From positions 42,920 to 106,919 of the forward strand of contig NZ_RYFG02000116.1 in the NCBI RefSeq assembly GCF_003994235.2: 64,000 nucleotides of DNA. Reading direction: 5' to 3'. The notes below the pieces were generated by a model. The model did no database searches. It was not told the origin of the DNA and saw nothing but the letters and a program-made list of their open reading frames with translations. This document shows, piece after piece, positions 59,692 through 64,000 of the stretch (position 1 is the first letter of the stretch; each line of letters opens with the position of its first letter). Position numbers and translations under genes: made by a program. This stretch comes from Candidatus Methylobacter oryzae (GTDB taxonomy: Bacteria > Pseudomonadota > Gammaproteobacteria > Methylococcales > Methylomonadaceae).

Positions 59692-61254
59692 ATGAAGATT
59701 GGTATACCTAAAGAGATTCATCCAGGTGAAAAACGTGTGGCCACAACGCCTGAGGCCGCAGAACAAATTATAAAACTGGGTTTTTCCGTCCTGCTCGAAA
59801 GCGGAGCGGGACTTGAAGCTAATATTTCCGATGAAGCCTACCAAGAAGTGGGCGTTGAAATTGTTGAGAGTGCCAAGACGCTATGGAAATCGGCGGATAT
59901 TGTCATGAAAGTTCGCGCTCCCGAGCAGCATCCGGAGCTGGCGCTGGACGAAATCGACCTGTTACCCGAAGGCGGCCGTTTAATCAGTTTTATCTGGCCG
60001 GCGCAAAACGAAGAATTAATGCAAAAACTGGCGGCCAAAAACGCGACGGTATTGGCGATGGACAGCGTGCCGCGCATGTCCAGGGCGCAAAAGCTCGATG
60101 CGCTAAGCTCGATGGCGAATATCGCCGGTTACCGGGCAGTCATTGAAGCGGCCCAGCATTTCGGACGTTTCTTTACCGGCCAGATTACCGCCGCAGGCAA
60201 AATCCCACCGGCTAAAGTATTGGTCATCGGCGCCGGCGTTGCGGGCCTTGCCGCGATCGGCGCCGCGAAAGGCATGGGCGCGATTGTCCGGGCTTTCGAT
60301 ACCCGCCCCGAAGTTAAAGAACAAATCGAAAGCATGGACGCCGAGTTCTTGATGCTGGACTTTAAAGAAGAAGGCTCCGGCACCGGCGGTTATGCCAAAG
60401 TGATGTCCAAGGAATTCATCGAAGCCGAAATGGCGTTGTTCGCCAGACAAGCGATGGAAGTCGACATCATCATCACGACCGCGCTGATTCCCGGCAAGCC
60501 GGCGCCGAAGCTGATTACCGAAGGCATGGTCGAATCGATGAAACCGGGCAGCGTCATCGTCGATTTGGCGTCCGAACAAGGCGGCAACTGCGCGCTGACC
60601 GAGAAAGACAAGGTTGTCGTCAAACACGGCGTGACGATTATCGGCTACACCGATTTACCCAGCCGTTTGGCGAACCAAGCCAGCCAGCTTTACGGCACCA
60701 ACCTCAGGCATTTGCTGACCGATCTGTGCCCCGACAAGAACGGCGAGATCAACGTCAATATGGACGACGAAGTGATACGCGGCGCCACGGTGATCAAAGA
60801 AGGCAAAATAACCTGGCCGCCACCCCCACCGAAACTCTCCGCCGCCCCTGCCCCGCAAACCGAAGCTCCCGCTTACAAAACAGAACAAGAACCTAAAAAA
60901 TCGATCATCCCATGCTGGCTCAAGCAGCTTATCCCGTTAGCGATTGGCGGTGCGGCGCTATTCGGCATCGGCGCGGTGGCCCCGGCGTCGTTCATGACGC
61001 ATTTCACGGTGTTCGTGCTTGCCTGCTTCGTCGGCTATCAAGTGATCTGGAACGTAACGCCGGCGCTGCATACACCTTTGATGAGCGTGACCAACGCAAT
61101 CAGCGGCATCATCGTGATCGGCGCGTTGATACAGGTTTCTGCGCCGGACCAGAATATCCAGATCCTGGCCGGATTGGCGATCCTGATCGCTTCGATCAAT
61201 ATCGCCGGCGGCTTTTTGGTCACGCGCCGCATGTTAGAAATGTTCAGAAAATAA
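59692..61254 (+). CDS. pntA: NAD(P) transhydrogenase subunit alpha (fused alpha1-alpha2)
   Basis: 520-residue subunit of proton-translocating transhydrogenase, which makes NADPH from NADH using the proton gradient. The NAD(H)-binding dI domain (1-385) has [35 protein letters not shown] and [17 protein letters not shown] at 180-196, with [19 protein letters not shown] and [14 protein letters not shown] proline-rich linker ([15 protein letters not shown]) leads to a C-terminal membrane part with four helices ([35 protein letters not shown]). The fused arrangement is the usual E. coli form. pntB follows after 12 bp with GGAG. Confidence 0.96.
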   Translation: MKIGIPKEIHPGEKRVATTPEAAEQIIKLGFSVLLESGAGLEANISDEAYQEVGVEIVESAKTLWKSADIVMKVRAPEQHPELALDEIDLLPEGGRLISFIWPAQNEELMQKLAAKNATVLAMDSVPRMSRAQKLDALSSMANIAGYRAVIEAAQHFGRFFTGQITAAGKIPPAKVLVIGAGVAGLAAIGAAKGMGAIVRAFDTRPEVKEQIESMDAEFLMLDFKEEGSGTGGYAKVMSKEFIEAEMALFARQAMEVDIIITTALIPGKPAPKLITEGMVESMKPGSVIVDLASEQGGNCALTEKDKVVVKHGVTIIGYTDLPSRLANQASQLYGTNLRHLLTDLCPDKNGEINVNMDDEVIRGATVIKEGKITWPPPPPKLSAAPAPQTEAPAYKTEQEPKKSIIPCWLKQLIPLAIGGAALFGIGAVAPASFMTHFTVFVLACFVGYQVIWNVTPALHTPLMSVTNAISGIIVIGALIQVSAPDQNIQILAGLAILIASINIAGGFLVTRRMLEMFRK

Positions 61255-61266
61255 CCGGAGAAAACG

Positions 61267-62655
61267 ATGTCCCATAGTTTAATTACGATGTCTTACATCG
61301 TCGCCACCATTCTGTTCATTTTTAGCTTGAGTGGCTTGAGCAACCAGGAATCCGCCCGCAAAGGCAATTATTACGGCATGTTGGGCATGGCGATTGCGAT
61401 TGTCGTCACAGCCCTGAGCCCGGCGGTCAGCTCGTACCCGATTTTGATCGTTGCGCTGTTGATCGGCGGCACTATCGGCGCCTTCGCGGCATCGAAAGTC
61501 GAAATGACGCAAATGCCGGAGCTGGTCGCGATCATGCACAGCTTGGTCGGTATGGCTGCGGTACTGGTCGGTTACGCCAACTTCATGGACACTTCGTCAA
61601 CGCTGACCGGCGTCGAAAAAACGATTCATGAAATCGAAATTTATGTCGGCATTCTGATCGGCGCGGTGACGTTTTCCGGTTCGGTCATTGCATTCGGAAA
61701 ACTTAGCGAACGCATCAGCGGCAAGCCGATGTTATTGCCGGCCCGTCATTGGTTGAATCTGGGCTTGCTGATCGCGGCTATCGTTCTGGGCTGGATGTTT
61801 TTGCAGGAAACCGAAACCGGCGGCGGTTCGCTGCCGTTATGGATCATGACTGCAATTGCATTATTGTTCGGCATCCACATGGTCATGGCTATCGGCGGTG
61901 CCGACATGCCGGTCGTGGTATCGATGCTGAACAGCTATTCCGGTTGGGCCGCGGCAGCGACCGGCTTTATGTTGAGCAACGACTTGCTGATCGTGACCGG
62001 CGCGCTGGTCGGCAGTAGCGGCGCGATCTTGAGTTACATCATGTGCCGCGCGATGAACCGCCATTTCCTCAGCGTGATTGCCGGCGGTTTCGGCACGTCC
62101 GGCGGCTCGTCCGCGGTTGTCGAAGGCGAAGTCACGCCGGTCAACGCCGAGGAAACCGCGCAACTGCTGCTGGATGCGAAAAACATCATGATCATCCCCG
62201 GCTACGGCATGGCGGTTGCGCAAGCGCAGCATACCGTCAACGAAATCACCAAGTTGCTCAGGGATAAAGGCAAGAAAGTCGGTTTCGGCATCCACCCGGT
62301 TGCCGGACGGATGCCCGGCCATATGAACGTGCTGCTGGCCGAAGCCAAAGTGCCTTACGACATCGTTTATGAAATGGACGAGATCAACGAAGACTGGGAC
62401 GATGTCGATGTGTCGATCGTGATCGGCGCCAACGACATCGTCAACCCGTCGGCGTTGGACGACCCGAACAGTCCAATTGCCGGTATGCCGGTACTGGAAT
62501 GCTGGAAAGGCGATACCACTATCGTACTGAAACGCAGTATGGCGTCCGGCTACGCCGGTGTGGGTAATCCGTTATTCGTGCTGGAAAATACCCGCATGTT
62601 GTTCGGCGATGCCAATGCGACGATGCAAGCGGTGCTGAAAGCGTTGAAAGGATAA
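61267..62655 (+). CDS. pntB: NAD(P) transhydrogenase subunit beta
   Basis: 462-residue membrane subunit. The dII domain with about nine helices ([72 protein letters not shown]) carries the proton path. The C-terminal NADP(H)-binding dIII domain begins near 285 with [18 protein letters not shown] (GYGMA nucleotide motif), [40 protein letters not shown] and the ending [20 protein letters not shown]. Full length and colinear with pntA, ribosome binding site GGAGAAAACG. The pair supplies NADPH for biosynthesis. Confidence 0.96.
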   Translation: MSHSLITMSYIVATILFIFSLSGLSNQESARKGNYYGMLGMAIAIVVTALSPAVSSYPILIVALLIGGTIGAFAASKVEMTQMPELVAIMHSLVGMAAVLVGYANFMDTSSTLTGVEKTIHEIEIYVGILIGAVTFSGSVIAFGKLSERISGKPMLLPARHWLNLGLLIAAIVLGWMFLQETETGGGSLPLWIMTAIALLFGIHMVMAIGGADMPVVVSMLNSYSGWAAAATGFMLSNDLLIVTGALVGSSGAILSYIMCRAMNRHFLSVIAGGFGTSGGSSAVVEGEVTPVNAEETAQLLLDAKNIMIIPGYGMAVAQAQHTVNEITKLLRDKGKKVGFGIHPVAGRMPGHMNVLLAEAKVPYDIVYEMDEINEDWDDVDVSIVIGANDIVNPSALDDPNSPIAGMPVLECWKGDTTIVLKRSMASGYAGVGNPLFVLENTRMLFGDANATMQAVLKALKG

Positions 62656-62662
62656 GAAACTT

Positions 62663-62704
62663 ACCACGAAGACACGAAAGTCGTAACTTCGTGATCTTCG
62701 TGGT
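62663..62704. terminator. inverted repeat between convergent pntB and the GGDEF gene
   Basis: ACCACGAAGA (62663-62672) and TCTTCGTGGT (62695-62704) are exact inverses, extended inwards by ACGAA/TTCGT with one bulge. The spacing from pntB is 8 bp and the repeat reaches the stop of the cyclase gene. The CCACGAAG-ACACGAA wording also occurs as a dispersed intergenic repeat in other genomes, so terminator function and mobile origin are both possible. Confidence 0.55.
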
Positions 62705-63816
62705 CAAACCTTGTTTGATAACATTCGTTTATTTGCAACAATCCCACCATTTTCCACACGATTCCGGCCGTTATGCTTGGCCCTGTACAATGCAGAATCG
62801 GCTGCTTTGATCAGGAGATTGGCCGCATCACTATCTATTACAATAGATTCAGTATCCGGCACGTAATTTGATATGCCGATAGAAACGGTAACCGAGACGG
62901 AAATGTCATTCACTGCAATGACCAGCGTCTGAATAGCTTTTCGTACTCGCTCGGCTGTCTCCAGCGCTTCAAACTCGTCGGTATTGGACAATAAGGCCAC
63001 AAACTCTTCGCCGCCGTAACGGACGAATACGTCGTTATCCCGTAATTGGTGTTTTATCGTCGTGGCTACCAGGGACAACACCAAATCACCGCCTTGATGG
63101 CCATACTTATCATTGATCGACTTGAAAAAATCAATATCGAAAAACTGGCAAGACAGCGGCGCGGCATTGCGTTGACTGCGTTTTAATTCTTCACCGATAC
63201 GCTGTTCGAAAAAGCGTCTGTTATTAACGCCGGTTAATGCATCGAGATAACTGACTCGCCTGATCTCTTCGACATGAAGATTATTTTCCAGGCAAACACC
63301 GACTACAGAGCTAAGGTGCTCAATAAAATCCGTAGCCATCTTATCGTCGAATCTATCAAGCTGATAACTACCCAAATTTAAAGTGCCCATAAATTTGTCG
63401 CGGCGAGTTAAAGGCGTAATGGCAACGCTGGCCGGCTGTCTCTCAATATGCGGGAAAAAGTCGGCGTATTGGGCGTTTCGATAAATACCGATATAGGGTT
63501 GGGTGGCCGCCGGTTTTAAAGTGTCCAGCAAGATTAAGCCATTTTTTGAGCTGCATGAGTAACCGCTATCGTTAAGCGTTTTTGCGATTTCACCCGCTTC
63601 ATCCAGCAAGCATAGGCTGATCGCATCAAGGTCAAAATAGTTTTTAGCCTCTTCGAGCAGATGGTCAATAATGTCCGGTAAAGCATTGAGCTTTAGCAAT
63701 CTTATTTCAAATGCCTGGAACTTCCGCAACGTAGCGCTGTTCCGCTGAATGCGCTCAAGCATCGTCTCTAAATGGCTTTGCAGCGCAACTAAGTCGGTGG
63801 TTAAATCTTCTTCCAA
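62704..63816 (-). CDS. diguanylate cyclase (DUF484/GAF-like sensor plus GGDEF)
   Basis: 370 residues. A coiled-coil N-terminus (LVALQSHLETMLERIQRNSA) is followed by a GAF/DUF484-like sensor at about 50-190 (IDHLLEEAKNYFDLDAISLC, ASVAITPLTRRDKFMGTLNL). The GGDEF domain at about 195-350 has VSYLDALTGVNNRRFFEQRI and the active site YGGEEF near 265, so cyclase activity is expected; a feedback I-site RxxD is not evident. It makes c-di-GMP; the HD-GYP protein at 35707 would degrade it. No transmembrane helix, so cytosolic. Upstream, 63817-63923 shows no feature. Confidence 0.93.
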   Translation of the reverse strand: MEEDLTTDLVALQSHLETMLERIQRNSATLRKFQAFEIRLLKLNALPDIIDHLLEEAKNYFDLDAISLCLLDEAGEIAKTLNDSGYSCSSKNGLILLDTLKPAATQPYIGIYRNAQYADFFPHIERQPASVAITPLTRRDKFMGTLNLGSYQLDRFDDKMATDFIEHLSSVVGVCLENNLHVEEIRRVSYLDALTGVNNRRFFEQRIGEELKRSQRNAAPLSCQFFDIDFFKSINDKYGHQGGDLVLSLVATTIKHQLRDNDVFVRYGGEEFVALLSNTDEFEALETAERVRKAIQTLVIAVNDISVSVTVSIGISNYVPDTESIVIDSDAANLLIKAADSALYRAKHNGRNRVENGGIVANKRMLSNKV

Positions 63817-63923
63817 GTCATTCTCTGAATAATTGAAACAATCACATAAGCCTAGCAGTTATTTGAAAAAAAACTCAATGCTTCCTAACTTTCTTTATTG
63901 CTTATTCACGTTTAGTGCGTGTT

Positions 63924-64000
63924 TTAAAAGTTTGATACCTTCCCCGAGGACAGCCTGGTCAGCATCAAATTAATCATGGCGATATGAACGAATGCTTTGC
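63924..64000 (-). CDS. transposase C-terminus, IS5-like (5' part beyond window)
   Basis: The minus strand from the right edge reads KAFVHIAMINLMLTRLSSGK then VSNF and a stop (TAA 63924-63926). The KAFVHIAMINLML ending is characteristic of transposase C-termini, most like IS5-type elements. Only 25 codons are visible, so completeness and family cannot be settled. Confidence 0.6.
   Translation of the reverse strand, partial: KAFVHIAMINLMLTRLSSGKVSNF

Overview
The window looks like a chromosomal segment of a gammaproteobacterium of moderate G+C. The style of many proteins (transhydrogenase, NhaD, SulP-STAS, Cus efflux, bacteriohemerythrin) would suit a methanotroph-like member of the Methylococcales. 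This is an inference: no diagnostic gene such as pmo or mxa is present.

Region 1 (1-5.4 kb): the 5' part of an RND efflux permease and its membrane-fusion lipoprotein, an IS630-type MITE, a small membrane protein with a fresh 27-bp tandem duplication, and an ABC exporter with a metal-domain-like N-terminus. Region 2 (5.4-24.9 kb) is the centrepiece: a minus-strand biosynthetic cluster. In transcription order it encodes a PKS-NRPS hybrid (KS-AT-ACP-C-A-PCP-TE), a GT1 glycosyltransferase, a small SxtJ-like membrane protein, a carbamoyltransferase, a DUF5989-like membrane peptide, a ChbG/YdjC-type deacetylase, a flavin-dependent halogenase-like enzyme and a PKS (KS-AT-DH-KR-ACP). The adenylation code reads DLTKVGHVGK, close to the Asp code. 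A likely product is a polyenoyl chain made by the reducing PKS, extended once without reduction, joined to Asp and released, possibly by Dieckmann closure to a 3-acyl tetramic acid. It would then be glycosylated, deacetylated, carbamoylated and perhaps halogenated. Docking-type ends indicate that the last gene acts first. The two efflux systems next door could export the product.

Region 3 (24.9-34.9 kb): LexA followed by a 49-residue membrane protein with a strong ribosome binding site, two small proteins, a SulP-STAS-cNMP transporter, an NhaD antiporter whose N-terminus is built from three in-frame palindromic 54-bp repeats, a KdpDE-like two-component pair, a chagasin-type protease inhibitor and YigZ. 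Region 4 (35-48.5 kb): a haem-binding PAS/HD-GYP sensor, a complete CusCBA copper/silver efflux operon with a small accessory protein, a MITE with nested inverted repeats, and a sigma-54 two-component system.

Region 5 (48.5-64 kb): small membrane proteins, an Fe-S oxidoreductase subunit lacking its usual flavin half, a GST, a hemerythrin-AlkB pair, a VanX-like dipeptidase, two unknown lipoproteins, an M48 peptidase with a pilin-like membrane segment, pntAB, a diguanylate cyclase and the tail of a transposase at the right edge. Palindromic repeats that share a core lie at 52.2 and 54.3 kb.

Several short genes were recovered by direct reading: 13617-13796, 25349-25498, 26420-26593 and 48294-48443. 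No tRNA, rRNA, CRISPR array or replication origin was seen.
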